A stretch of DNA of 60,651 nucleotides from Hyphomicrobiales bacterium. Its GTDB lineage: Bacteria; Pseudomonadota; Alphaproteobacteria; Rhizobiales; Rhizobiaceae. The DNA lies in NCBI GenBank assembly GCA_900473185.1, contig UCKU01000039.1:272-60922 (forward strand), read 5' to 3'. Made by a program: the position numbers and the translations under genes. Shown here piece by piece: positions 8,430-16,525 of this stretch. The notes under the pieces are model-generated. The model saw nothing but the letters and a program-made list of their open reading frames with translations. It was not told the origin of the DNA and did no database searches. The first letter of the stretch is position 1; each line of letters starts with the position of its first letter.

Positions 8430-9182
8430 ATGACAAACGCTCAGATCACCTATCCCGTCGGATCGATCGACTGGATGCGGCTGCTCAATCGGCCGCTGCC
8501 GGAGACACACATTCGAACCTCAGTGCTGGCGACGCTTCTGGCGAGCGCCGTGCGGCTGTTCCACCTTATGGCAGCTGAAAAATCGGCCGATATCCCTATC
8601 GCGTCGAAGGACGATACGACCGCGCAGCACGAATTCATGCAGCGCTTCCAGCACGTGATCGTTCCGCACCTAGATGCGGCCTATAATTTCGCCCGCTTCC
8701 TCAGCCGCGATGCCGAGGCCGCGCAAGATATCGTCCAGGAAGCCTTCCTGCGCGCCTACCGCAATTTTGAGACCTATCGTGGCGGCGATCCGCGTTCCTG
8801 GCTCTTTGCGATCGTGCGGAACTGCTGCCACGTCTGGCGCCAGCAGGATCGTCGCAAGACACATTTCGAACGGCATCTTGACGATACGGGCGGTGCTGAC
8901 CCCGATGAGGATCAAGGCTACCAGATCGCTTCGGAAGAAGATTCTCCGGAGACGGCGATGATCCGGGCAAGCGAGCAGCAGCGTGTACGATCCGTCATCA
9001 GCAAGCTTCCGGAAACGATGCGGGAGATCCTTGTCCTGCGTGAACTCGAAGATCTCTCCTATCGGCAGATCGCCGAAATCATCGATGCACCGATCGGCAC
9101 CGTCATGTCGCGCCTTGCGAGAGCACGGCGCGAATTCGCCGACATCTGGGATGCATGCAACAAGAGCGAGGCGGCAGGATGA
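8430..9182 (+). CDS. ECF-family RNA polymerase sigma factor
   Basis: 250 aa with this start. Region sigma-2 spans about residues 75-140 (DAAYNFARFLSRDAEAAQDIVQEAF, broken by the DIVQEAF core) and sigma-4 about 190-240 (LPETMREILVLRELEDLSY, then IAEIIDAPIGTVMSRLARAR). The ATG at 8430 has AGGGA 5 nt upstream. GTG at 8379 and ATG at 8568 are alternatives; the first 65 residues are not part of the sigma fold. Its stop overlaps the anti-sigma start as ATGA. It probably drives its own gene and the divergent MBL-TPR-DoxX operon. Confidence 0.88.
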   Translation: MTNAQITYPVGSIDWMRLLNRPLPETHIRTSVLATLLASAVRLFHLMAAEKSADIPIASKDDTTAQHEFMQRFQHVIVPHLDAAYNFARFLSRDAEAAQDIVQEAFLRAYRNFETYRGGDPRSWLFAIVRNCCHVWRQQDRRKTHFERHLDDTGGADPDEDQGYQIASEEDSPETAMIRASEQQRVRSVISKLPETMREILVLRELEDLSYRQIAEIIDAPIGTVMSRLARARREFADIWDACNKSEAAG

Positions 9183-9979
9183 GTGAAGCCCATCAGAAAG
9201 GCTGCCCCGAATGGCGCATCATGCTGCATGGTTTTATCGACGGCGAACTCGACTCCGTTCATGCAGCACAGTTCGAGGATCATCTGGCCACCTGCGAAAA
9301 TTGCCGGGCGGAGATGGAAGGGGTCGCTGCCGTGAGGAAGATCATCGATCAGGATGGCGTGCGATGGAGGCCACCGGAGGCTCTGCGTTCACAGGTACTT
9401 TCCATGCTGTCTTTCGAACAGACGGCGGCGATCTCCAGCTTGCCACTGCAACGGCAGCCGCCTTTCTGGCGCCGCTCCTTGGACTTCATCCGGCATTGGA
9501 GCTTCGTGCCGTCCTTGGCGGTGCTCGCCGCAAGCGGCTTCCTGTTCGTCAATACACCGTCGCAGACCCTGATCCTGCAGGACGAGATCATGGCGAGCCA
9601 TGTCCGATCGATGATGGCGGATCACCTGACGGACGTCCTGACCTCGGATCAGCACACGGTAAAGCCCTGGTTCAACGGCAAGATCGACTTCTCGCCGCCT
9701 GTCAGCGATCTCGCCAAGGACGGCTTCCCGCTGGTCGGCGGCCGTGTCGATTATATCGGCGGCCGCGCCGTCGCCGCTCTCGTGTACAGACGCCATGGCC
9801 ATGTCATCAACCTGTTCATTTGGCCTGCGGCTTCAGGCGCACAGACCACAACGGAGCACGACGGCTACAACATGGTGCAATGGTCGGATGGCGGACTGAC
9901 GTTCTGGGCGATTTCGGATGTCGCCTCGGGTGACCTTGCGGAGTTCGAGAGCTTCTTCAGGACTGCCGCAAGACTCTAA
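9179..9979 (+). CDS. Zinc-finger anti-sigma factor, membrane-anchored
   Basis: 266 aa. The N-terminal anti-sigma domain carries the ZAS motif His35-x3-Cys39-x2-Cys42 (HLATCENC). A single membrane helix follows near residues 112-130 (FVPSLAVLAASGFLFV), and the C-terminal half is predicted periplasmic, as in ChrR/RsiW-like sensors that tether a sigma factor. Translationally coupled to the sigma gene by ATGA. The signal it senses is unknown. Its 3' end overlaps the convergent DUF1345 gene by 4 bp. Confidence 0.88.
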   Translation: MSEAHQKGCPEWRIMLHGFIDGELDSVHAAQFEDHLATCENCRAEMEGVAAVRKIIDQDGVRWRPPEALRSQVLSMLSFEQTAAISSLPLQRQPPFWRRSLDFIRHWSFVPSLAVLAASGFLFVNTPSQTLILQDEIMASHVRSMMADHLTDVLTSDQHTVKPWFNGKIDFSPPVSDLAKDGFPLVGGRVDYIGGRAVAALVYRRHGHVINLFIWPAASGAQTTTEHDGYNMVQWSDGGLTFWAISDVASGDLAEFESFFRTAARL

Positions 9980-10644
9980 AGCAAGCTTGCACCGACATTG
10001 ATCGCAAGCGCGAGAATGGTGGTATTGAAAAGAAACGACAGAAGCGCATGCAGCAAGGTCAGCTTACGCATTGCTGTCGAAGTGACGGCCACATCGGCCG
10101 TCTGCGCCGCCACGCCGATCGTGAAGGAGAAATAGAGGAAATCCCAATAGGCGGGCTCCTCGATACCATCGGGAAATTTCAGCCCATTGCCCTTGTCCGG
10201 CCCGCCATAGAAATAATGGGCATAATGGATCGTGAAGAGCGTGTGCAGGAAAAACCAGGAGATCATGATCGTCAGAATCGCTGTGGCCGCACGCCAGAGC
10301 GCGATATTGGCGGGCGCGTCCTTGATCGAATGAAGCTCGATGCCGATGCCGGCAATACTGGCAAGAGCGGCAGCGATCGACAGGAAGAGCAGGAAGGTGT
10401 CGGAAAAATCGAGATCCGCGGATCGTTTGCGGATGCTCTGAACAGTCGCCCGCAGCATCTTTCGCCAGCTGAGCCCGATGAAGATGATCGCCGAGACATT
10501 CCAGCCGAACAGGATATTGCTGGCGCTGACCTCCCGCGAGGTCAGAAGCAGAAAGACAATGAGACCGCCGAGCGCAGACAGGATGAAGCTTGCATGCTTA
10601 TAGGCCATCGAGACCAGCGAATTTCCGTCATCCTCGTCAGCCAC
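9976..10644 (-). CDS. DUF1345 integral membrane protein
   Basis: 222 aa with about five or six hydrophobic helices and the family's conserved C-terminal block (FLYFSFTIGVAAQTADVAV). GGAGGAAG precedes the ATG. The function of the family is unknown. It is encoded tail-to-tail with the anti-sigma gene and has a short intergenic region containing the transaldolase terminator upstream, so it is probably transcribed alone. Confidence 0.8.
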   Translation of the reverse strand: MADEDDGNSLVSMAYKHASFILSALGGLIVFLLLTSREVSASNILFGWNVSAIIFIGLSWRKMLRATVQSIRKRSADLDFSDTFLLFLSIAAALASIAGIGIELHSIKDAPANIALWRAATAILTIMISWFFLHTLFTIHYAHYFYGGPDKGNGLKFPDGIEEPAYWDFLYFSFTIGVAAQTADVAVTSTAMRKLTLLHALLSFLFNTTILALAINVGASLL

Positions 10645-10683
10645 GACTCTTCCTCCCGCACCTATGCCATTGATATCAACACG

Positions 10684-10715
10684 AAAAAGGCGCGGATGCC
10701 AGCGGCATCCGCGCC
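10684..10715 (-). terminator. Rho-independent terminator of tal
   Basis: A perfect 12-bp GC-rich stem (GGCGCGGATGCC and its complement, 10689-10700 and 10704-10715) with a 3-nt loop, followed on the minus strand by TTTTT. It starts 28 nt after the tal stop. Confidence 0.88.
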
Positions 10716-10742
10716 TTTCATAAAAGTACGGCCTGCGCCGCC

Positions 10743-11708
10743 TTACGCAGCGGCGAGCTGCAGTTCCTTGCGGACCTGACTGCGCAGCGTGCCGAGATCC
10801 TTTGCAAACGCGCGAATGCCTTCAGCGAGCTTTTCGGTCGCCATGGCATCCTCGTTCATCATCCAGCGGAAGGTCTTCTCGTCGACCGAGACCTTGGGAG
10901 CCGGCTTGATCGTTTCCGGCGACAGCTTACGCTCAAGCTTGCCCTGGTCGTTGGAGAGCTCGTCAAGCAGGTTCGGAGCGATCGTCAGGCGATCGCAACC
11001 GGCCAGAGCTTCGATTTCGCCGGTATTGCGGAACGAGGCACCCATGACGACTGTCTTGATGCCGTTGGCCTTGTAGTAGTTGTAAATGTCGCGAACGGAC
11101 AGGACGCCCGGATCTTCCTCGGCAGTGAAATCCTTGCCGGTCGACTTCTTGTACCAGTCGAGGATACGGCCGACGAAGGGCGAGATCAGGAACACGCCGG
11201 CGTCAGCGCACGCAATTGCCTGAGCCTTCGAGAAGAGCAGCGTCAGATTGCAATCGATACCTTCCTTCTGCAGGACTTCCGCTGCGCGAATGCCTTCCCA
11301 GGTGGAAGCGAGCTTGATGAGGATGCGATCCTTCTCGATGCCTCGCTCCTTGTAGGCTGCGATGATGCTGCGTGCTTTCTTCAGCGAAGCTTCGGTATCG
11401 AAGGAGAGGTCGGCATCGACTTCGGTGGAAACGCGGCCGGGAACGAGCTTTACGAGGGCAGCACCTACGGAGATCGCGAGGCGATCGGCAACGGCTGCGG
11501 CGGCAGCATCGGCATCACCGCCGAGCTTCTTGCCCCAGGCGATCGCTTCCTTCATGTCGTCGGCAAACATGTCGGTGCCGAGCGCCTTGAGAACGATGGA
11601 AGGGTTGGTCGTGCAATCAACCGGCTTCAGGCGAGCGACAGCCTGGATATCGCCGGTGTCGGCGACGACGGTTGTGATCTCGCGGAGTTGGTCAAGCTTG
11701 GATGTCAT
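10743..11708 (-). CDS. tal: Transaldolase
   Basis: 321 aa; E. coli TalB has 317. It transfers a dihydroxyacetone unit between sugar phosphates in the non-oxidative pentose phosphate pathway. The Schiff-base lysine is Lys132 (ILIKLASTWEG), with Asp17 (VVADTGD) and the TTNPS motif at 33-37, the same numbering as in TalB. The ATG at 11708 is chosen because AAGGAA lies 7 nt upstream; TTG at 11714 is also in frame. Monocistronic, with its own terminator, and divergent from a SorC-type regulator. Confidence 0.95.
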   Translation of the reverse strand: MTSKLDQLREITTVVADTGDIQAVARLKPVDCTTNPSIVLKALGTDMFADDMKEAIAWGKKLGGDADAAAAAVADRLAISVGAALVKLVPGRVSTEVDADLSFDTEASLKKARSIIAAYKERGIEKDRILIKLASTWEGIRAAEVLQKEGIDCNLTLLFSKAQAIACADAGVFLISPFVGRILDWYKKSTGKDFTAEEDPGVLSVRDIYNYYKANGIKTVVMGASFRNTGEIEALAGCDRLTIAPNLLDELSNDQGKLERKLSPETIKPAPKVSVDEKTFRWMMNEDAMATEKLAEGIRAFAKDLGTLRSQVRKELQLAAA

Positions 11709-12049
11709 GGTCAAATTCCTTTGTGAACTTGGGCTGCGGACCGGCGCGAGTTCCGCCCGGCAAAGAGGTGATCTAAGGACAGATGGTTTGCATGCAGCAG
11801 GCGAATAGTCGCGCGTCCGTCACGGATGATTCATAAACGTGAGAGACACTGGCGGTGTTCCCGGGTGCGGGGTTTCCAAAGCCGGAATACGACGAGCATA
11901 TCGCAAGCGATGCCGCCTGCGGCTTAAAGGCCGGTCGAGACTTTCCGCATGCCCGCACATTGTCCTCCTCGGACGGACAAGAACGATGTTATCGACCCTG
12001 ACTATCGCCGCTCCAGCAACGAAAAGTCAAGGACATTTGTGCATTTCAA

Positions 12050-12077
12050 TTGACATAAGTGTCACACCCGGCATTAT
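12050..12077 (+). promoter_or_regulatory. Putative sigma-70 promoter with overlapping operator, SorC regulator gene
   Basis: TTGACA (12050-12055), 16 nt, CATTAT (12072-12077). The -35 hexamer is embedded in the inverted repeat TGACA-TAAG-TGTCA (12051-12064), a natural repressor position. Confidence 0.45.
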
Positions 12078-12107
12078 CGCGGGAACAAAGCCGATGCCAC
12101 AACCTTA

Positions 12108-12121
12108 TGCTATCGATAGCA
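12108..12121. promoter_or_regulatory. 14-bp perfect palindrome (TGCTATCGATAGCA)
   Basis: A perfect palindrome 33 bp before the GTG start of the SorC-type gene, downstream of the putative promoter. It is a candidate autoregulatory operator; no second copy was noticed near tal. Confidence 0.4.
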
Positions 12122-12154
12122 AAGATCTAGGGCGAAATCGGCGCGGGAGGAGAT

Positions 12155-13138
12155 GTGGTCAAGCTGAAACGCGGCACGCATACTGCCTATTCCGAAGCCT
12201 CCTCGCTCCGGCTACGGGCTGCATGGCTCTATTACAATGAGGGCCTGACCCAGAAGGATGTCGCCGAACAGCTCGGCATCAGCCGCACGACCGTCATCCG
12301 CCTCCTCGACGAGGCGATGAAGCGCAGCGAAGTGCAGATATGGATCAACGACTCGATCGGCGACTGTGTGGAGCTTTCGGTCAAGCTGGAACGGGCCTAT
12401 GGCCTCGATGAGGCGATCGTCGTACCGGAACCCGCCAATTGTGACGTGAATTCACTGGCAAAGAATGTCGGTCTGGCGCTCGGCCAGTTCCTGTCGGAGG
12501 CCATTCCGGACGATTATACGATCGGTGTCGGCTGGGGCCGCACCATGACGGCCTCTCTCGCAAGCTTCCGGCCGCCGCGACGCGACAATTGCAAGATCGT
12601 CTCCCTGCTCGGCGGCATCGTCGCCGTCCACCAGACAAACCCAATCGACTATACTTGGCGGCTGGCAAACCAGCTCGGGGCCGAATGCTACATGTTCCTT
12701 GCCCCGCTGCTGGTCGATTCCACCGAGACCAAGCGCAACCTCATCGAAAAATGCGGGCTCGATACGATCTATCGGCTGGCGGAAAATCTTGATCTCGCGA
12801 TCGTCAGCTGCGGCGATATAGGCCCGCATTCCACGTCGCTGTCCGAGGGATGGATTTCGAAGGCCGAACTGCAGCAGCTGATCGATGCCGGCTGCGTCTG
12901 CGACACCATGTTCAACTTTCTGGATAAGGACGGCAATTCCGTCGACCACTCGATCAATCAGCGGGTGATGTCGGTGGATCTCGATACGCTGAAGGAAGCG
13001 AAACATATCGTACTGTCCTCCGGCGGCGCGCATCGTGCCGTCGCGATCCGCGCAACGATCAAGCGCATCGGCTGCAATACGCTGATCACCGACGAGAGCG
13101 CGGCAAAGGCATTGCTGGAGCTCGCCGAAGCCGCCTGA
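12155..13138 (+). CDS. SorC/DeoR-type sugar-binding transcriptional regulator
   Basis: 327 aa. The N-terminal helix-turn-helix covers about residues 20-50 (AAWLYYNEGLTQKDVAEQLG, then ISRTTVIRLL). The remainder is the SorC sugar-phosphate-binding fold with GVGWGRTMTAS near residue 130 and a closing ITDESAAKALL. It begins with GTG preceded by GGGAGGAG. Located divergent from tal. Regulators of this family respond to phosphorylated sugars or polyols, so a pentose-phosphate intermediate is a reasonable but untested effector. Confidence 0.85.
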   Translation: MVKLKRGTHTAYSEASSLRLRAAWLYYNEGLTQKDVAEQLGISRTTVIRLLDEAMKRSEVQIWINDSIGDCVELSVKLERAYGLDEAIVVPEPANCDVNSLAKNVGLALGQFLSEAIPDDYTIGVGWGRTMTASLASFRPPRRDNCKIVSLLGGIVAVHQTNPIDYTWRLANQLGAECYMFLAPLLVDSTETKRNLIEKCGLDTIYRLAENLDLAIVSCGDIGPHSTSLSEGWISKAELQQLIDAGCVCDTMFNFLDKDGNSVDHSINQRVMSVDLDTLKEAKHIVLSSGGAHRAVAIRATIKRIGCNTLITDESAAKALLELAEAA

Positions 13139-13162
13139 ACGGCGTCGGCTGATCCCAATCGC

Positions 13163-14035
13163 TCAGGCGTGTGCCGATTCCCAGCCAAGCATGGCCCGTT
13201 TGCGGGTCAGACCCCAATGGTAACCGGTCAATGCCCCGTTTTTCCCGAGTGCACGGTGGCAGGGCACGACGAAGGAAATCGGGTTGGCCCCGACTGCCGC
13301 ACCGACCGCACGCATGGCAGTCGGCCGGCCGATGTCCTTGGCAATATCGCTGTAGGTCACCGCTTTGCCGAAGGGGATTTTCAGAAGGCTTTGCCAGACG
13401 CTAACCTGGAAATCCGTCCCGATCAGCACAACCCGCAACGGCTGTTCCGACGTCCAACGGCCCGGCTGGAAGATGCGCTCGGCGTAAGGCGCCGTCGCTT
13501 GACGGTCTTCCACATATTCCGCATTCGGCCAACGGCAGGTCATATCCTCAAGGCAGGCCTTCTCATCACCGGAATCGCTGAAGGCGAGGCCTGCAAGGCC
13601 CCGATCTGTCACCATGACGAGGGCCGTCCCGAAGGGGCAGGTATGGAACCCGTAGCGGATCGTCAGCCCACCACCCTTCGCCTTCCATTCGCCCGGAGAC
13701 ATTGCCTCATGCGTCACGAACAGGTCATGCAGGCGGCTGGGACCGGAAAGACCGACCTCGATCGAGGTTTCGAGCAGCGGCATCTCTTCCTTGCGCAGCA
13801 GCCGCTTGGCATGGTCGAGCGTCACGGCTTGCAGGAAGGCTTTCGGCGAAAGGCCGGCCCAGCGGGTAAAGGTCTTCTGGAGCTGCGTCGGCGACTGGTG
13901 CAACCGAGCGGCAATCGCTTCCAGCGACGGCTGGTCGCGATATTCCTCGCTGATGAGTTCGATGACCTGACGGACGATATCGTAATCAGGGCCATCAGGA
14001 GTGATATCTGTGTCGAGCTTCGCGATCATGTTCAT
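13163..14035 (-). CDS. Ada-like AraC-HTH / O6-methylguanine-DNA methyltransferase fusion
   Basis: 290 aa. Residues 20-115 form an AraC-type helix-turn-helix region (LEAIAARLHQSPTQLQKTF); residues 125-290 are the methyltransferase with the acceptor Cys259 in PCHR (VVPCHRALG) and a closing RKRAMLGWE. It repairs O6-alkylguanine by suicide transfer. Unlike E. coli Ada it lacks the N-terminal zinc/Cys38 phosphotriester domain, so it cannot be switched on the way Ada is. AAAGGAG precedes the ATG. It is read towards the SorC-type gene. Confidence 0.9.
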   Translation of the reverse strand: MNMIAKLDTDITPDGPDYDIVRQVIELISEEYRDQPSLEAIAARLHQSPTQLQKTFTRWAGLSPKAFLQAVTLDHAKRLLRKEEMPLLETSIEVGLSGPSRLHDLFVTHEAMSPGEWKAKGGGLTIRYGFHTCPFGTALVMVTDRGLAGLAFSDSGDEKACLEDMTCRWPNAEYVEDRQATAPYAERIFQPGRWTSEQPLRVVLIGTDFQVSVWQSLLKIPFGKAVTYSDIAKDIGRPTAMRAVGAAVGANPISFVVPCHRALGKNGALTGYHWGLTRKRAMLGWESAHA

Positions 14036-14118
14036 CGTCTTTCTCCTTTAGAAAGGAGATAATCAAGGGCGGGCAGCCAAACCACCCGTTTCTTGCGCCC
14101 CGATTCTTACGCAACGTC

Positions 14119-14616
14119 TCAGATACGCTGCTTTACCGTTGCCAGCGCGCGCTTGAAGGCCTTGGCGAAGCTTTCGCGGTCATCGGGATTGAGGAAGGAG
14201 CCGACATCCGTACGTTTGCCCTCCCCGAAAATATGCATGGAGAGAATGCCGATTTCCTGATGCCGCCGCACGAGGAAGCGCGTCCAGAATGGATTGAAGT
14301 GGTGCTCGATCATACGGCCGGACGGAGAGAACTTGCGCACGGACACATCCGTCCGCGAAACCGTCACCTCTTCCCGCACCCTGCCGGATCGGTAGCTCAG
14401 CCAGAAGGCGCCGTAGAGCAGCAGGAAATCCAGCCCGAAAAAGAAGCCGATCGGCCAGGCGCCGGTGACTATAAAGAACATGCCGTAGACGAAGCAGACG
14501 GCGCCGGAAACACTGAACAACACCTTAAAACCCTTCCGGCCGAGCGAGCGGTAAGGAAAGAGTTCGGCTGCGAAAACAGGTTGATCGTTACGGCTGTCGG
14601 CGTTGCTTTCCATCAT
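14119..14616 (-). CDS. DUF2244 membrane protein
   Basis: 165 aa from the ATG at 14616. Two adjacent hydrophobic helices (VLFSVSGAVCFVYGMFFIV and IGFFFGLDFLLLYGAFWL) are followed by a cytoplasmic beta-rich domain with DVSVRKFSPSGR. This is the DUF2244 layout common in alphaproteobacteria; the function is unknown. An upstream in-frame start at 14640 would overlap the divergent nth start and is less likely. The two start codons are only 22 bp apart, so each promoter must lie at least partly inside the opposite gene. Confidence 0.75.
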   Translation of the reverse strand: MMESNADSRNDQPVFAAELFPYRSLGRKGFKVLFSVSGAVCFVYGMFFIVTGAWPIGFFFGLDFLLLYGAFWLSYRSGRVREEVTVSRTDVSVRKFSPSGRMIEHHFNPFWTRFLVRRHQEIGILSMHIFGEGKRTDVGSFLNPDDRESFAKAFKRALATVKQRI

Positions 14617-14638
14617 GGCCAATGAGTATAGATTTTCC

Positions 14639-15421
14639 ATGGCGAATCCGAAACTCAAATCCGTTACCAAGTCGTCGCAAAACTCGAATGTGATCGTCCG
14701 CCGCAAGCCGGTGGCGGCGGTGAAGACCGCCTATTCATTGGCCGAGCGCGAGGAAATCTTCCGCCGCTTCTCCATCCAGCGTCCTGAGCCGCGGGGTGAG
14801 CTGGAACACACCAATCCCTTCACCCTCGTCGTGGCAGTGGCACTCTCTGCGCAAGCGACAGATGCCGGCGTCAACAAGGCGACACGGGCGCTCTTCAGGA
14901 TCGCCGATACGCCGCAGAAAATGCTCGATCTCGGCGAGGAGAAGGTCCGCGAATACATCAAGACGATCGGCCTCTACCGCAACAAGGCGAAGAACGTCAT
15001 CGCGCTCTCGCAGATGCTGGTCGATGAGTTCGGCGGCAAGGTGCCGGAGACGCGCGAGGAACTGGTTCGCCTGCCGGGCGTCGGCCGCAAGACCGCCAAT
15101 GTCGTGCTGTCAATGGCCTTCGGCCAGGCGACGATGGCGGTTGATACCCATATCTTTCGCATCGCCAACCGCATCAGGCTCGCACCGGGAAAGACGCCCG
15201 ATGAGGTGGAAGAGCGGCTGATGAAGGTGGTGCCGAAGCAATATCTCTATCACGCCCATCACTGGCTCATCCTGCACGGCCGCTATACCTGCAAGGCCCG
15301 GCGTCCGGAATGCGAGCGCTGCGTCATCGCCGATATCTGCAAATCGCCGGAGAAGAGCAGCGATATTCCGGCGCCGCTGGTCGAGCTACCGCCGCAGGTG
15401 ATCGGCGAGGCCGTCGAGTAG
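14639..15421 (+). CDS. nth: Endonuclease III (DNA glycosylase/AP lyase)
   Basis: 260 aa, longer than E. coli Nth (211 aa) by an N-terminal tail. Base-excision repair of oxidised pyrimidines. The helix-hairpin-helix LPGVGRKTA carries catalytic Lys151, and Asp169 lies in AVDTHIFR. The 4Fe-4S cluster ligands are Cys218-x6-Cys225-x2-Cys228-x5-Cys234. The start at 14639 (MANPKLK) is preferred, but ATG at 14618 or 14603 is possible. The 3' end overlaps the convergent TetR gene by 36 bp. Confidence 0.95.
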   Translation: MANPKLKSVTKSSQNSNVIVRRKPVAAVKTAYSLAEREEIFRRFSIQRPEPRGELEHTNPFTLVVAVALSAQATDAGVNKATRALFRIADTPQKMLDLGEEKVREYIKTIGLYRNKAKNVIALSQMLVDEFGGKVPETREELVRLPGVGRKTANVVLSMAFGQATMAVDTHIFRIANRIRLAPGKTPDEVEERLMKVVPKQYLYHAHHWLILHGRYTCKARRPECERCVIADICKSPEKSSDIPAPLVELPPQVIGEAVE

Positions 15422-15964
15422 GGCAGCTATCCCTTGCTCGTAGTCCTCACGACTGCCGCCTGCTTCGATGGCGATCGCCGCGCGATCGAAAGCCGCTGAC
15501 AACATCGTCGTCAATGGTCCGAGCAAAGCACTGGCCTGTGGCAGAAAGGCTTCGAGCCCTGCCCGCAATGTCGCCTCTGCATTCTCGCCATCGATCTGCG
15601 CAGTCGCGGGCAAGCCGATGATTGCCGGTGCCTCGAGCAGAAGCAGCCGCGTCCGCCCTTCCACTTCCATTGCATTGAAATAGGCCGCAGCGCCTTCAAG
15701 CAGTGCCTCACGCGGTTCGGTTTGCCGCTTTGTGCGCCGCTCGATCTCGTCGGCGACATCAGCCGCCTCCCTTTCGATCACGGCCCGAAAGAGCGCTTTC
15801 TTGTCTTCGAAGTGATGATAGAGCGCACCGCGCGTGACACCGGCCTCTGCGACAATGTCGGGCGTCGCCGTCTCACCATATCCCTTCTCGACGAAAAGCC
15901 GGCGGGCGGCATCCATCAAGGCCTGCCTGGTCTGTTCGGTTCTTTCGCGATTGCTCCGGCTCAT
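15386..15964 (-). CDS. TetR-family transcriptional regulator (AcrR-like)
   Basis: 192 aa. The TetR helix-turn-helix lies at about residues 10-56 (ALMDAARRLFVEKGYGETA, then GVTRGALYHHFEDKKALF). The C-terminal domain is typical ligand-binding helical sequence with no assignable ligand. Divergent from a VOC-family gene; the 82-bp gap holds two ACATACA-type inverted repeats, so it most likely represses both genes. Its last 36 bp overlap the end of nth. Confidence 0.88.
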   Translation of the reverse strand: MSRSNRERTEQTRQALMDAARRLFVEKGYGETATPDIVAEAGVTRGALYHHFEDKKALFRAVIEREAADVADEIERRTKRQTEPREALLEGAAAYFNAMEVEGRTRLLLLEAPAIIGLPATAQIDGENAEATLRAGLEAFLPQASALLGPLTTMLSAAFDRAAIAIEAGGSREDYEQGIAALLDGLADHLRR

Positions 15965-15975
15965 CGCTCCTCTTT

Positions 15976-16024
15976 ACATACAATCTGCCTGTATGTTAAA
16001 CACAAAAACATACAGAGTGCATGT
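15976..16024. promoter_or_regulatory. Double operator between TetR and VOC genes
   Basis: Site 1 is ACATACA-N7-TGTATGT (15976-15996). Site 2 is ACATACA-N3-TGCATGT (16008-16024). Both resemble operators bound by AcrR/TtgR-like TetR repressors. Centred between the two divergent genes. Confidence 0.7.
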
Positions 16025-16046
16025 AAAACACAAAATGAGGTAAGCG

Positions 16047-16472
16047 ATGAAATCGACGAGTTACTATCCCGTCATCATGACGGATGACGTTGCCGGCACG
16101 GCTACCTTCTATTGTCGCCATTTCCGTTTCCAGCCGCTCTTCGAGAGCGACTGGTATGTCCATCTGCAATCGATGGAGGATGAGCATGTGACGCTTGCCG
16201 TGCTCGACGGAAATCACGAAACCATCCCAGCCGCCGGCCGCGGCAAGATCTCCGGCCTTCTCCTGAATTTCGAGGTCGAGGATGTGGACGCGATCTACGC
16301 CGTCTGCACAGAGGCCGGGCTGCCGATCCTGCGCGAGATCCGCGACGAGGATTTCGGCCAGCGCCACTTCATTACCGCCGATCCCAACGGCGTCTTGGTC
16401 GACATCATCAAGCCGATCCCGCCGAGCGCCGAATATGCGGCTATGTATGAGGCGACAGCGCTGCCCGGCTAA
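16047..16472 (+). CDS. VOC-family (glyoxalase/bleomycin-resistance fold) protein
   Basis: 141 aa with the paired beta-alpha-beta-beta-beta modules of the vicinal-oxygen-chelate fold: MKSTSYYPVIMTDDVAGTA at the N-terminus and ITADPNGVLVDIIKPI near the end. Members bind or modify small molecules, often with a metal. The substrate is unknown. It is divergent from a TetR gene with two shared operators, which points to a ligand-inducible detoxification function. GAGG about 6 nt before the ATG. Confidence 0.82.
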   Translation: MKSTSYYPVIMTDDVAGTATFYCRHFRFQPLFESDWYVHLQSMEDEHVTLAVLDGNHETIPAAGRGKISGLLLNFEVEDVDAIYAVCTEAGLPILREIRDEDFGQRHFITADPNGVLVDIIKPIPPSAEYAAMYEATALPG

Positions 16473-16473
16473 A

Positions 16474-16520
16474 GCAATTCCAGCAAAAGTGTCGCGCGGT
16501 TTTGCGTTCGGAATTGCGTG
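16474..16520. repeat. Dispersed rhizobial intergenic repeat, copy A
   Basis: Begins GCAATTCCAGCAAAAGTG and contains the closing arm GGAATTGC (16510-16517), giving an imperfect stem. Lies between the VOC and EI24 stop codons. A degenerate second copy is at 29397. From memory, near-identical sequences occur between genes in many Rhizobium genomes. Confidence 0.6.
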
Positions 16521-16525
16521 AAAAA

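Larger units (their letters stand above)
11709..12154. other. Divergent intergenic region tal / SorC regulator (446 bp)
   Basis: No supported gene. The half next to the regulator is AT-richer and holds a promoter-like pair and two palindromes, listed separately. The tal-proximal half shows no element I can name apart from its ribosome-binding site. Confidence 0.6.

Noticed and set aside
11709..12154. Small protein genes in the tal/SorC intergenic region
   Set aside because: Short frames exist on both strands but lack ribosome-binding sites, domains and codon bias.
15386..15421. Frameshift explaining the 36-bp overlap of nth and the TetR gene
   Set aside because: Both proteins end with sequence typical of their families, so the convergent overlap is genuine.
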